Shown here: positions 1-7,920 of the stretch, one piece after another | Layout of the letters: the number at the start of each line of letters is the position of its first letter | Numbering within the stretch: position 1 is the first letter of the stretch | Source of the DNA: Planctomycetaceae bacterium | GTDB lineage: Bacteria; Planctomycetota; Planctomycetia; Pirellulales; Thermoguttaceae | NCBI GenBank assembly: GCA_015062085.1 | Contig: SUVI01000010.1 | Coordinates: 1 to 48,991, forward strand | Direction: 5' to 3' | DNA length: 48,991 nt | The notes under the pieces: generated by a model | Seen by the model: only the letters and a program-made list of their open reading frames with translations | Told to the model about the DNA's origin: nothing | Databases searched by the model: none | Position numbers and translations under genes: made by a program

Positions 1-2
1 GC

Positions 3-386
3 ACGCCGGGGTTGAAACAGACGCACCAGATCTACTCGCGCTTCACTCGCGACGAGCGCCGCCGTGAACTCGCCATTGCCCGCGAAAAAGCCATCCGCGA
101 CGAAGCCGCTCATCTTGAATACGCACTGTACGAAGGTGAACGGATCGGTATGGAAAAAGGCGAACGGATTGGTATGGAAAAAGGCGAACGGATCGGTATG
201 GAAAAAGGCGAACGGAATGCGAAAGTAGGGGCTGTCGCGATGCTTCTTGAATCGAAGTTTCCGACAGAATTCACCGAATCAGAACGTGAACGTCTCCAGA
301 AAGTCACGGACCTTAAACGTCTCGATGAGCTGATGCGGTCAGCCATCTCTGCGGCGGCGTATTCGGAGTGCGGGCAGTATTTTTAA
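3..386 (+). CDS. Rpn-family recombination-promoting nuclease / putative transposase, C-terminal part (5' truncated)
   Basis: The reading frame is open to the window edge, so the true start lies upstream; the TTG at 12 is only the first in-window start-like codon. What remains is a charged C-terminal region of about 125 residues. The phrase REKAIRDEAAHLEYA followed by copies of an eight-residue unit (GERIGMEK, three times) is typical of the tail of Rpn / PD-(D/E)XK transposase-like proteins, whose nuclease core is N-terminal and is not in this window. The last 50 residues look helical (ESERERLQKVTDLKRLDELM). Rpn proteins are DNA endonucleases that promote RecA-independent recombination; that role here is inferred from the tail only. 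It converges on the minus-strand gene at 514-840, with a hairpin between them. Confidence 0.6.
   Translation, partial: TPGLKQTHQIYSRFTRDERRRELAIAREKAIRDEAAHLEYALYEGERIGMEKGERIGMEKGERIGMEKGERNAKVGAVAMLLESKFPTEFTESERERLQKVTDLKRLDELMRSAISAAAYSECGQYF
138..215 (+). repeat. 24-bp in-frame tandem repeat in the Rpn-like gene
   Basis: Three near-identical 24-bp units, plus the first 6 bp of a fourth, encode GERIGMEK repeats. The middle copy differs by one C/T change. The unit is a multiple of three, so copy-number change would keep the frame. Confidence 0.9.
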
Positions 387-443
387 ATGACCGTCTCCCT
401 ATTTCATCAAGGAATACGCCCCCTTTCCGGACGATCCCCCCCC

Positions 444-478
444 AAAAAAACGTCTGATGAAAAATTTCGTCAGACGTT
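444..478. terminator. Bidirectional Rho-independent terminator between convergent genes
   Basis: A 9-bp perfect stem (AACGTCTGA / TCAGACGTT, 449-457 and 470-478) has a 12-nt loop. On the minus strand it is followed by seven T residues (444-450), giving a textbook terminator for the 514-840 gene. On the plus strand it is followed by TCTTTTCGTTTC, a weaker U-rich tract that could end the Rpn-like gene. Confidence 0.8.
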
Positions 479-505
479 TCTTTTCGTTTCTTTTCGTTTC
501 TTTTC
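476..505. repeat. 10-bp intergenic tandem repeat (3 copies)
   Basis: Three perfect head-to-tail copies of GTTTCTTTTC lie immediately beside the terminator stem, between two convergent genes. The unit length is not a multiple of three, in contrast to the repeats inside genes. Confidence 0.85.
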
Positions 506-513
506 CGGACGGC

Positions 514-840
514 TCACCAGCCGATCATCATGTTGGATTCGATAATCTTCTTCGCACGTTCCAGATCCGTGCCGGTCTCCTGCATGTAGAGGCGGATCGC
601 GTGCACTTTATCTCCAGAGGCTTTCGCCAGGCAATCACGCGCGATATTGCATGGATCGATCCCTTCCGGCGTGATCCCCAGAGCCGCTTTGGAAATGACC
701 CACAAATTTCGCGGACGCTTAGAAATACGGATCGCATCTTCCGTCGGATAGTATTCCGCCAAGACAGCACGAGCTTCCGCTTCATCTGCCGCATTGGCGA
801 TCACGATATGCGCTCTGGTTTCGATCTCGAACAAAGGCAT
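514..840 (-). CDS. Small conserved protein with ribosomal L7/L12 C-terminal-like motif
   Basis: Product of 108 residues. The ATG at 840 is chosen because AAGGAG lies 8 nt upstream; an in-frame ATG at 870 would add MKKYEKEKLT but lacks a ribosome-binding site. The N-terminal part (residues 1-60) has alternating hydrophobic residues and an Ala/Glu helix, and is not recognised. Residues about 75-100 (KVHAIRLYMQETGTDLERAKK) match the lysine-rich helix-turn-helix signature of the L7/L12 C-terminal domain (K-x-x-x-I-K-x-x-R-E-x-T-G-x-x-L-x-E-A-K), which in L7/L12 contacts translation factors. A role in binding a translational GTPase or another partner is only an inference. It has its own promoter-like sequence about 100 bp upstream and a strong terminator downstream, so it is probably a single-gene transcript. 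Confidence 0.75.
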   Translation of the reverse strand: MPLFEIETRAHIVIANAADEAEARAVLAEYYPTEDAIRISKRPRNLWVISKAALGITPEGIDPCNIARDCLAKASGDKVHAIRLYMQETGTDLERAKKIIESNMMIGW

Positions 841-896
841 GGTCAATTTCTCCTTTTCATATTTTTTCAAAAAAGCATTTCGTTCTTTGATTCAAT

Positions 897-918
897 TTCC
901 GATCCCATGGCATCGGAA
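897..918. repeat. Inverted repeat in the leader of the 514-840 gene
   Basis: A perfect 7-bp inverted repeat (TTCCGAT / ATCGGAA) with an 8-nt loop sits between the predicted transcription start and the start codon. It could be an operator or an RNA hairpin; no T tract follows, so it is not a terminator. Confidence 0.5.
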
Positions 919-945
919 AACAGAGTAGGACCTCTTCACAATCTG

Positions 946-973
946 AGTATAAAACTTTTTCAGTATTTTGCAA
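946..973 (-). promoter_or_regulatory. Sigma-70-like promoter for the 514-840 gene
   Basis: On the minus strand TTGCAA (973-968) and TATACT (951-946) are separated by 16 bp. The predicted start is near 939, giving a leader of about 100 nt. Confidence 0.6.
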
Positions 974-1018
974 GCCCACTTACAGGAAAATTTTCAGGAA
1001 GTTTTAAAAAAACCGGAA

Positions 1019-1918
1019 TTAATTCTCCCACACGATCCGCGCAGTTTCCCCACTGGGTAAAATCCTCCCAGTTTCCGAACGCAGCGACATCGCACCGCCC
1101 TCACTGCGGAAGTTTCCCGGAAAATACTCCCGCAGCATTCTTCCCAGTCCGCGAGCATCCAGCCCGGGCGAATGTGCCGTCAGGAGCACAAAAGCGGGAG
1201 AATCGGCAATCAGGGCAGCACAGGCTTTCAAAAGTATCGGTAAATGCTGCTCCAGCTTCCAGACCTCACCGCGAGTCCCGTGGCCGTAACTTGGCGGATC
1301 TAGGATCACGGCATCGTATTTTCTTCCCCGTTTCAGTTCCCGTTCCGCGAATTTCAGTGCATCTTCGGCGATCCAGCGGATCGGAGCCTTCTGAAGTCCG
1401 GAGATCTCGGCATTTCCACGCCCCCACTGGACGATGTTCTTCGCAGAATCAACATGCGCAACGAAAAACTGGTCCGCATCTTCCGCACGTTTTCCAGCCT
1501 CAAAAAGAGCAGAAGCTGCCGCCAGCGTACTCCCGCCAGTGTACGCGAAAAGATTCAACACACGAAAAGCCGGGCGTTTCTGCAAAAAAGCCGCAGTCTG
1601 CGCGTGGATCCAATCCCAATTGGCGTACTGCTCGGGGAAGACTCCTAAATGCCCAACCTCCGTCGGTTTCAGAAGCAGAGAAAAATGCCCCGTCTCAAGC
1701 GTCCAGCACTGCGGAGCAGGGGAAAGGCGCCATTTCCAGCTCCCTTTCAGACCGGACGATCTCCGAAAAGTACCGTGCGCCTGACTCCAAAATGCAGCAG
1801 GACGCTGTACGGAAAACGGTTCTGCCGGCGGCGACGGCCGATCAAGGACCACGTCGCCAAACCGTTCCAGTTTCCGTCCCTTTCCGAAATCAAGCAGCTG
1901 ATAATTTGATCCGCTCAC
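1019..1918 (-). CDS. Class I SAM-dependent methyltransferase, RlmI/RlmK (rRNA) family-like
   Basis: The 299-residue product has the Methyltrans_SAM fold of the 23S rRNA methyltransferases RlmI/RlmK/YccW. The SAM-binding motif I is VLNLFAYTGG (about residues 119-128), the acidic end of strand 2 is in VAHVDSAK, and motif IV is LDPPSYGHG (about 205-213). The N-terminal part lacks the full PUA domain of E. coli RlmI and starts directly with a short beta region, which resembles shorter homologues annotated simply as class I methyltransferases. Substrate is inferred to be rRNA or another nucleic acid. The start lies 27 bp after the stop of the membrane-protein gene at 1946-3481, so the two are probably co-transcribed. 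Confidence 0.85.
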   Translation of the reverse strand: MSGSNYQLLDFGKGRKLERFGDVVLDRPSPPAEPFSVQRPAAFWSQAHGTFRRSSGLKGSWKWRLSPAPQCWTLETGHFSLLLKPTEVGHLGVFPEQYANWDWIHAQTAAFLQKRPAFRVLNLFAYTGGSTLAAASALFEAGKRAEDADQFFVAHVDSAKNIVQWGRGNAEISGLQKAPIRWIAEDALKFAERELKRGRKYDAVILDPPSYGHGTRGEVWKLEQHLPILLKACAALIADSPAFVLLTAHSPGLDARGLGRMLREYFPGNFRSEGGAMSLRSETGRILPSGETARIVWEN

Positions 1919-1945
1919 CGTAAACAGACCTCTCTGTTGACCGAC

Positions 1946-3481
1946 TCAAGCATTTTTTCCCGAGGTGTTCGCATGCCTCCGATGACGTTCGACAGCCCGA
2001 ACGGCCGTCCTGTCTTCCAAATTCGGACGCAGGATCACAAGGATCACGAGCGGTAAAAACCACGCCATGTACGTCCCTCCCTGAAACGGATGGCAAAACT
2101 GCGCACCGATCATCAGCACGGCAGAACTGCTCATCAGCGTTCCAAAATTCTTCTGGGCAGGCCAGAACATCAGGAAAAAAACAAGTGCCAGGTACATCAC
2201 GATCACCGGAATACGATAGTAGTAAATACTATCTCCCGGAATGTCCCAAAAGCCGGCTGCATTTCGGGAAAAAAGTCCGACACAGCCAAAAATATCTCCA
2301 GACTGCGCAAGGAACGCCCCCAGACCGCCGCAGAGCGGGATCGCGATCACGATGAAAAGCAGAAAAACGCCCAGGCTCGTACACAAAAAGCGGTAAAGTC
2401 CCCGAGACCAGTAGAAACTGCACCAAAGCGGCAACAGGAAGATCGGGTAGTAGGAAAGTGCCGCAGCCGTTCCAAGCAGCACTCCTGCAAGAGACGGAAG
2501 CCTCCATGAAAAAATCGCCCACACGATCAGCGCAGCCGGCACCAAATGATCGATGCGTGACGGCATCTGCGCAACATACGGAAGGAGAAGATAGAGCGTC
2601 GCCGCTGCGATCCCAGTGTTAAAATTTTCAAAATGCGCCCAGCCCGTCAGAACGATCCCCGTCACGATCGCGATCTGAGCCAGTGCCGCAAGAAAAATCG
2701 TCCATCGGATCTGCAACCACTCCTCCCTCACCAATTCCGCCGGAACTCCAGACGGATCCGTCAAAAGCGGATTCTGGACAAGAAGCAGATCTTGTTCCGC
2801 TTCCTCCGCTCGGGCAGCACCGTTTTGTAACTCCCGTTCCTTCATGTGCTTAAAACGCCACTGCCTCGGACAATCCGCCAGCTGTGTGAAAAACGGCATG
2901 CCTGGACCGTGACGCAATACTGTTTTCGCAGTTTTCTGCCGATCTGACCGATCCTGCCGATCTGGTCTATCCTTCTGATCCTGCGGATCCAGTTCCCCGA
3001 CGAAACCAAGCGTCTCCTCAGACACCGTACTGCCGTCCGCCTCTTCCTTCAGGAGCCTCTCGTTCAAGTGAAACATCAGCAGCTGTTCCAACGATGCATT
3101 CACATTCTGCGGCCCGCCCTCGCGCGTCTGCGTCAAAACAAGAGCCGCAAGCTGAAAGACCATCAGAGCCGCACAGCAGAAAATAAGCCCGCTCTTGGAA
3201 AGATTTACCTCTAAAAGCGGCCTGCGGTTCATCATCGGATCGCAGAGCATCCGGATCAAAAGCAAGATCAGGAACGTCAAAAGGATCACATATCCGGCAT
3301 GAAAACCATGAGCCGCAAGCAGTAATCCCGGCCCTAAACTCAATACCAGTAAAAGATCCAGATTCCGGACGCTCCAAATGCGGCGGAATTTGAAGAAAAT
3401 GCCGGTGACCATCAATAACGAGAGGTAAAACCACGTCGTCGGATTGACTTCATAATGCATGAAGACTTGAAACATGGGCAT
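1946..3481 (-). CDS. Polytopic membrane protein, glycosyltransferase-87/ArnT-like architecture, unknown function
   Basis: Product of 511 residues with about ten hydrophobic segments: roughly four in residues 15-115, a soluble loop from about 120 to 255, then a second set to residue 490. The second half contains a short loop after YVAQMPSRIDHLVPAALI and an AALSYYPIFLLPLW segment, reminiscent of GT-C fold mannosyl/arabinosyltransferases (DUF2029 type). No catalytic aspartates could be assigned with confidence. The loop holds a low-complexity Asp/Arg/Gln stretch (QDQKDRPDRQDRSDRQ) encoded by degenerate short DNA repeats near 2940-2990. It is promoter-proximal to the methyltransferase gene. Enzymatic identity is not established; membrane location is clear. 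Confidence 0.7.
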   Translation of the reverse strand: MPMFQVFMHYEVNPTTWFYLSLLMVTGIFFKFRRIWSVRNLDLLLVLSLGPGLLLAAHGFHAGYVILLTFLILLLIRMLCDPMMNRRPLLEVNLSKSGLIFCCAALMVFQLAALVLTQTREGGPQNVNASLEQLLMFHLNERLLKEEADGSTVSEETLGFVGELDPQDQKDRPDRQDRSDRQKTAKTVLRHGPGMPFFTQLADCPRQWRFKHMKERELQNGAARAEEAEQDLLLVQNPLLTDPSGVPAELVREEWLQIRWTIFLAALAQIAIVTGIVLTGWAHFENFNTGIAAATLYLLLPYVAQMPSRIDHLVPAALIVWAIFSWRLPSLAGVLLGTAAALSYYPIFLLPLWCSFYWSRGLYRFLCTSLGVFLLFIVIAIPLCGGLGAFLAQSGDIFGCVGLFSRNAAGFWDIPGDSIYYYRIPVIVMYLALVFFLMFWPAQKNFGTLMSSSAVLMIGAQFCHPFQGGTYMAWFLPLVILVILRPNLEDRTAVRAVERHRRHANTSGKNA

Positions 3482-3517
3482 TTCTCCAAATCTAAAACCA
3501 ATACCTTTTCCGCTTCA

Positions 3518-3545
3518 ATTATACACCGCAAAACCAAATTTGAAA
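3518..3545 (-). promoter_or_regulatory. Sigma-70-like promoter for the membrane protein / methyltransferase pair
   Basis: Minus strand: TTTCAA (3545-3540), 16-bp spacer, TATAAT (3523-3518), with TG directly before the -10 box. It lies just past the rpsI terminator and about 37 bp upstream of the start codon. Confidence 0.6.
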
Positions 3546-3580
3546 TCGGCCCCCTTCCAAGCGAAAAAGCGCCCGACCCC

Positions 3581-3607
3581 AAAAAAAACGCCCTGAATAT
3601 CAGGGCG
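3581..3607 (-). terminator. Rho-independent terminator of rplM-rpsI
   Basis: The perfect stem CGCCCTGA / TCAGGGCG has a 3-nt loop and is followed on the minus strand by eight T residues. It lies 28 bp after the rpsI stop codon. Confidence 0.92.
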
Positions 3608-3634
3608 TCCGGATATTACACCGCCAAAACGTAA

Positions 3635-4054
3635 TTAACGCTTGGAGAACTGCGTCGCACGACGAGCTTTGCGGAGACCCGGCTTCTTACGTTCGACCAT
3701 ACGGCTGTCACGGGTAAGAAGGTTGGCGTCTTTCAGGACTTCGTACAGACCGGCATCGTACATGCGAAGCGCACGGGCAATACCAAGTTTGCAGGCACCA
3801 GACTGACCAGTGATACCGCCGCCGTTGACGCGGATGATGACGTCAACTTCTTCTTTTTTGCCCGTTTCGACCAGCGGAGCGAGGACCGCATTGCGCTGCT
3901 GAACGTTGCAGAAGTAATTTTCCAGGCTGCGGCCGTTGATCGCGATGAGGCCCTTGCCGGGACGAATACGAACGCGGGCGATGGCGGTCTTGCGGCGACC
4001 GGTTCCGAGCGAATCGTTAGTACCTTTTCCTTCGATGATGACTTTATCTGCCAT
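3635..4054 (-). CDS. rpsI: 30S ribosomal protein S9
   Basis: Product of 139 residues, full length for bacterial S9. It carries the family core GTGRRKTAIARVR (about 17-29), the central VNGGGITGQSGA (about 76-87), and the canonical basic C-terminus KKPGLRKARRATQFSKR, whose last residues reach the P-site tRNA in the ribosome. The start ATG is preceded by AGGGGTG. It lies 52 bp downstream of rplM in the standard L13-S9 operon order and is closed by a strong terminator. Confidence 0.98.
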   Translation of the reverse strand: MADKVIIEGKGTNDSLGTGRRKTAIARVRIRPGKGLIAINGRSLENYFCNVQQRNAVLAPLVETGKKEEVDVIIRVNGGGITGQSGACKLGIARALRMYDAGLYEVLKDANLLTRDSRMVERKKPGLRKARRATQFSKR

Positions 4055-4106
4055 GGTTTACACCCCTGATATTTTATCTGTTTAAGCTTGAATCCACAAA
4101 AAACGA

Positions 4107-4538
4107 TTAGTTACCCATTTCAACAGCCACAGGAGCCTGGGCCTGATGGGGATGCTCACTGCCTGCGTAAACCTTCAGCTGGGACAGCATTTTGGTCGCA
4201 AGTTTGTTTTTCGGAAGCATGCGGCGAACAGCTTCGGAAAGGATCGCGGTCGGATTCTTTTCCATGCGGGTCGCGGCATTCTCGCTGCGCAGACGGGTAT
4301 AACCAGTCGTCCAGGTGTAACGCTTCTGCTCCCATTTTTTGCCGGTGAACTTCACTTTATCAGCGTTGATCACGACAACAAAACGGCCGGTGCAGACGTT
4401 CGGGGTGTAATTCGGGCGGTCTTTGCCCATCAGAGCCATTGCAATATCGACAGCAAGACGACCAACGACTTTATCCGTCGCGTCGACCAAGATCCACTCC
4501 TGTTTCACATCTGCCGGTTTCGCCATGAACGTTTTCAT
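4107..4538 (-). CDS. rplM: 50S ribosomal protein L13
   Basis: Product of 143 residues with the classic L13 start MKTFMAKPADVKQEW and the later signatures DATDKVVGRLAVDIA, GKDRPNYTPN and AVRRMLPKNKLATKML. L13 is an early-assembly protein of the large subunit. The first ATG (4538) is preferred over the one at 4526 because MKTF-AKP is the family N-terminus, although the ribosome-binding site is weak. It is the first gene of the rplM-rpsI operon. About 200 nt of leader separate a possible promoter from the start codon. Confidence 0.98.
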   Translation of the reverse strand: MKTFMAKPADVKQEWILVDATDKVVGRLAVDIAMALMGKDRPNYTPNVCTGRFVVVINADKVKFTGKKWEQKRYTWTTGYTRLRSENAATRMEKNPTAILSEAVRRMLPKNKLATKMLSQLKVYAGSEHPHQAQAPVAVEMGN

Positions 4539-4840
4539 AATGAACCACTCACTAAATCTGAATTTCTACTTCTGGTTTCAGAGACACGAACGCTTCCCCA
4601 TTGGGATTTTGTCTCCCTCCGTTTCCGAAAGGTTTTTCGGCGCGATCGGCTCTGCCGCACTGATTTCCGATCATATCTCGGAAAAGACTCTCTTCTGTCG
4701 GCGCGCAACAAAAGGAACGCTCCAACACAAAAAGAGATTCACATTTTACCAGATTTTCTATTTTTGAAAAGGGGGAGGGGGCCTAGTTTTGAACTTTTTC
4801 AAAAAATTTTCCGCCGCGCGTCCCCTTTCCGCATAAAAAA
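4539..4840. other. 302-bp gap between rplM and htrA-like gene; probable rplM promoter and leader
   Basis: The gap contains a candidate minus-strand promoter with an extended -10 (TGG before TAAAAT at 4748-4743) and a poor -35 (TTTTCA, 4770-4765) at 16-bp spacing. The roughly 200-nt leader has short hairpins. Autogenous L13 control through such leaders is known in Bacillus-type bacteria, but no known leader structure was recognised here. No gene and no clear terminator for the htrA-like gene were seen. Confidence 0.35.
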
Positions 4841-5977
4841 TCACTCCTCGCCAAGCGTGATCGGAACTCGATACGTCTCGCCATCCTGAAGGATCTGAAG
4901 TGTCACGGTATCTCCCGGCATAAAAGATTCCACCACCGACAAAAGGTCGTCCGGAGTCATCACCTCCGTATCATTGATCCCCACGATGATCTGCGCCGTC
5001 GCTCGGTCAAGCGTCCGATATTTATAAATATACGCTCCCTGGCGGCGCTGTTTCGTGATCACTCGCGGACTGTTCAGCCCCGCTCTTTCCGCAGGACCGC
5101 CGGGCTGGACACGCGTAATGAGCAGACCTTCTTCCGTCGGCATCACCTGCTCGATACCAAGATTCGGCCGACTCACCTCACCTTTCTGGATCAGCTGCGG
5201 AACGATGCGCGCAATCGTATTCACCGGAACGGCAAACCCCACTCCCGCGCTGTCTCCCGAACGCGACGCGATCGCAGTATTCATCCCGATCAGCTCACCA
5301 TACGAATCCAGCAGCGGACCGCCGGAGTTTCCGGGATTGATCGCCGCGTCGATCTGGATCACCTGCCGGATCGTCCGATTCTCGACCAGCTGACTGTCCA
5401 GAGAACGATTCAGACTGGAGATGACTCCCGTCGTGAGCGTCAGTTCCAAACCGAATGGATTCCCGATCGCGTACACTTTCTGTCCGACCTTCAGACGGGA
5501 AGAATCCCCAAACGTCACGGGGAAAAGTTCCTCCTCCGGCGCGTTGATCTTAAGGACGGCGGTATCGTTCGTCGGATCCACGCCAATGACATCCGCTTCG
5601 TAAGAATTTCCGTTAAAAAGCGTGACTTGGACCTGGATCGCGTTGGCGATGACGTGACAGTTCGTCAGAATATGCCCATTTTTATCGATGACGGAACCGC
5701 TTCCCTGACCGGCAGAGATCATCTCCTGCATGAACAGATTATGTTCACGGCTGCGCGTATCGATATTGACGACACTTTTGCTCGCATTCTCATAGAGTCG
5801 AATGTTTGTTTTTTCTTCCTCGCTCAACCCCGCGATATACGCTTCATCCGTCACGGCAGACTGCGCAAGCGACTCCGAAAAAAACGGATCATGGCGATTC
5901 AGAAGATCCAAACAAAAAATCGTCGTCAAAACTGTGCCAAACATGACAAAAACCAGTAAAAAAGCAGATCGCTGCAT
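4841..5977 (-). CDS. HtrA/Deg-type periplasmic serine protease (trypsin-like with PDZ domain)
   Basis: Product of 378 residues. The ATG at 5977 is chosen over an in-frame GTG at 5989 because GGAGG lies 5 nt upstream of it. An N-terminal hydrophobic segment (residues 4-26) acts as signal or membrane anchor. The protease domain carries the complete S1C triad: His108 in TNCHVIANA, Asp138 in TNDTAVLKI and Ser218 in NPGNSGGPLL. One C-terminal PDZ domain (about 265-375) has a carboxylate-binding-like region around PNLGIE and an unusual basic insertion of about 25 residues (RVITKQRRQGAYIYKYR). Deg proteases degrade misfolded envelope proteins as oligomers. One PDZ domain suggests a DegS-like or simple HtrA architecture rather than DegP with two. 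Confidence 0.93.
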   Translation of the reverse strand: MQRSAFLLVFVMFGTVLTTIFCLDLLNRHDPFFSESLAQSAVTDEAYIAGLSEEEKTNIRLYENASKSVVNIDTRSREHNLFMQEMISAGQGSGSVIDKNGHILTNCHVIANAIQVQVTLFNGNSYEADVIGVDPTNDTAVLKINAPEEELFPVTFGDSSRLKVGQKVYAIGNPFGLELTLTTGVISSLNRSLDSQLVENRTIRQVIQIDAAINPGNSGGPLLDSYGELIGMNTAIASRSGDSAGVGFAVPVNTIARIVPQLIQKGEVSRPNLGIEQVMPTEEGLLITRVQPGGPAERAGLNSPRVITKQRRQGAYIYKYRTLDRATAQIIVGINDTEVMTPDDLLSVVESFMPGDTVTLQILQDGETYRVPITLGEE

Positions 5978-6029
5978 TTTATCCTCCACTTCAGCTGCAG
6001 ATATACTGTTGAAAATGTGAAAAGAATAT

Positions 6030-6062
6030 GCTGCCGCCGGGGAATTTTATCCGTACGGCAGC
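6030..6062 (-). terminator. Possible weak terminator of the 6114-7712 PQQ gene
   Basis: A perfect 7-bp stem (GCTGCCG / CGGCAGC) with a 19-nt loop lies 52 bp past the stop codon. It is followed on the minus strand only by ATATTCTTTTC, so termination efficiency is uncertain. Confidence 0.4.
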
Positions 6063-6113
6063 GTTCATCTTTTGAAACTCTATCTTGATTTAAAAATCGA
6101 ACATGCTAAAAAA

Positions 6114-7712
6114 TCACCCAAGTCCCGGAGCCGTTCGGCGTTTCACACCTTCTTTTCCAGGCATTCCAGGAAGCGCTTTCCCGCCGGAACTTCCACTTTC
6201 GCCTTCCGCGCCGCCGTCGCTCGTTCCGGATCGACGCGACTGATCCCGAAGATCGAAGCAGAACAGCGTCGCACCTTCCCGCAAGTAAAGGTACCCATTC
6301 GCAATGACCGGCGTGACGGCCAGACCTTTTTTCATCTGCGGGATACGGATCCGGCCGCGGAGCTTCAGACCATCCGGCGAAGCATCCAGAAGGACCAGCT
6401 CACCCATGGAAGTCCGCAGATAGAGCAGACCTTCCGCATAGGCCATCGTCCCCATGCAGGCCGGAACTTCGGGCGGAAGGGCTTTTTTCGCCTTCTTTTT
6501 GCTCTTCGGAGCCGGAGCGATCTCGATCGTTCGTCCTTTTTCACCGTCCCCAGACGCTTCCGTCTGCGCCAGGATCGGGCTGACGACCGACGCGGAGACC
6601 GGAAGAAGTTCATTCATGGCCGTCTTGCGCTTTTTACGGGACTTCGATTTAGTATCATCGATCTCTTCCTCGAACGCCTCGGCAAACAGTGTCTTGTCGG
6701 ACCAGATCTTTTCTCCCGTTTTGTAATCGAAGCAGATCAGACCGTCCGTATCATTGCACGCAAAAACGCAGTCATTGACCTTGATCATATCTCCCGTCGG
6801 GATCTTCAGATCCTCATTGAACCAAACCTCCGACGTTTTGTAGGCAGTCCCGTCTTTCTGGATCCACACACAGCCGGTCCCGGCCGCACTGGAGGCCAGC
6901 ATCGTCTGTCCAAACCAGATCGGCGGGCAGGCATTGTAGCCGCTTTCGTGAGCCGGAGCTTCATACCGCCACCGCACATCGCCGCCTTTGACCTTCACGC
7001 CGACGAGTCCTTCCGCCGTGAAATTCACATACTGATGCTCTCGGCCGAAGGAAGCCTTCACGATCGATGAAAATCCGGCGGGCATCCCGGCGCGCGCAGC
7101 CCAAATGATGCGGATACCGTACCGTTCCACTGCCGCCATCGTCGCATTCGGACCGCCGGGAGTCACGATGACCCATTTACCGTCCACGTACGGCGACTCG
7201 CAGTATCCGCCCGGAGGCATGATCCCGCCAAGGTTCGTGATCAGGTTCATATTCCAGAGGACCAGACCGTTTCCTGCCTGCATGCAGACGAGATTCCCGC
7301 TGGAACTCAAGGCGTAAAGGAAGTCCTTGTACAGCGTCGGAGTAGAGCGCTGAACGGGAAATTTTCCTTTCCCGCCGACATTTTTCCCGATCGGACGGGT
7401 CCAAAGCGTTTTGCCGCTCTGATTGTCGATGCAGAAAACGCACTCCGCGCCCCCTTTCGTCCCGATCGTGTAGACAAGATTGCCCATCACGGCCACGCCG
7501 TTCATCGTCTGTCCCAGCGAGGTATTTTTCCAAACCAGAGTCGGCTGGACCTCTTCCGTCCACTCACGCAGAAGCCCCGTCTCCGAAGAAAGTCCGTTCC
7601 GATTCGCTCCGCGCCAGCATGGCCAGTCGGCTGCCGTGGAAAAACTCGCAGCAAGGAACAGCGTCCCCAAAATCAAAGAAAAGCAAATCGCCTGAACTTT
7701 TAATCTTTTCAC
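6114..7712 (-). CDS. Secreted PQQ-like beta-propeller repeat protein
   Basis: Product of 532 residues from the GTG at 7712, which gives a clean signal peptide (basic KRLK, hydrophobic core, cleavage after FSTAA) and has AAGGGAT upstream; a TTG at 7742 is less likely. The mature N-terminus DWPCWRGANRNGLSSETG is the hallmark of a large planctomycete family of PQQ-type propellers. Several blades carry the ALDxxTGKxLW-like pattern (for example CIDNQSGKTLW and CFDYKTGEKIW). Such proteins are usually annotated as outer membrane assembly BamB-like or PQQ-binding-like, but no quinoprotein dehydrogenase residues were identified. A Lys/Arg-rich insertion (KSKSRKKRK; KSKKKAKK) lies between residues 350 and 420. 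Function is unknown; export and propeller fold are well supported. Confidence 0.82.
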   Translation of the reverse strand: MKRLKVQAICFSLILGTLFLAASFSTAADWPCWRGANRNGLSSETGLLREWTEEVQPTLVWKNTSLGQTMNGVAVMGNLVYTIGTKGGAECVFCIDNQSGKTLWTRPIGKNVGGKGKFPVQRSTPTLYKDFLYALSSSGNLVCMQAGNGLVLWNMNLITNLGGIMPPGGYCESPYVDGKWVIVTPGGPNATMAAVERYGIRIIWAARAGMPAGFSSIVKASFGREHQYVNFTAEGLVGVKVKGGDVRWRYEAPAHESGYNACPPIWFGQTMLASSAAGTGCVWIQKDGTAYKTSEVWFNEDLKIPTGDMIKVNDCVFACNDTDGLICFDYKTGEKIWSDKTLFAEAFEEEIDDTKSKSRKKRKTAMNELLPVSASVVSPILAQTEASGDGEKGRTIEIAPAPKSKKKAKKALPPEVPACMGTMAYAEGLLYLRTSMGELVLLDASPDGLKLRGRIRIPQMKKGLAVTPVIANGYLYLREGATLFCFDLRDQSRRSGTSDGGAEGESGSSGGKALPGMPGKEGVKRRTAPGLG

Positions 7713-7821
7713 GTTTGGATCCCTTTTCGTTAAAACTCCCAATCCTACGAAATATCTCCTATTGTACTACGATTCCTCAATAAAATCCAGTGTTCCCCTC
7801 TCAAAAAGTCCAAAAAAAAAC

Positions 7822-7861
7822 AAAAAAAGGAGCAAAACTTTCTTTCTAAAGTTTCTGCTCC
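7822..7861 (-). terminator. Rho-independent terminator of spoVG
   Basis: The long stem GGAGCAGAAACTTT / AAAGTTTTGCTCC (one bulge) is followed on the minus strand by seven T residues, about 60 bp after the spoVG-like stop codon. Confidence 0.88.
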
Positions 7862-7920
7862 CCTTTAATCTTATCCCAAAATGCCCATTTTAAGACACGG
7901 ACCAGACCGAATTCAAAAAA

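Noticed and set aside
4539..4742. Known r-protein leader or riboswitch ahead of rplM
   Set aside because: The leader has small hairpins, but no known consensus could be recognised, so only a long leader is stated.
6114..7712. Quinoprotein alcohol dehydrogenase
   Set aside because: The propeller lacks the calcium/PQQ-binding Glu-Asn-Asp set and the disulfide ring; the fold is generic.
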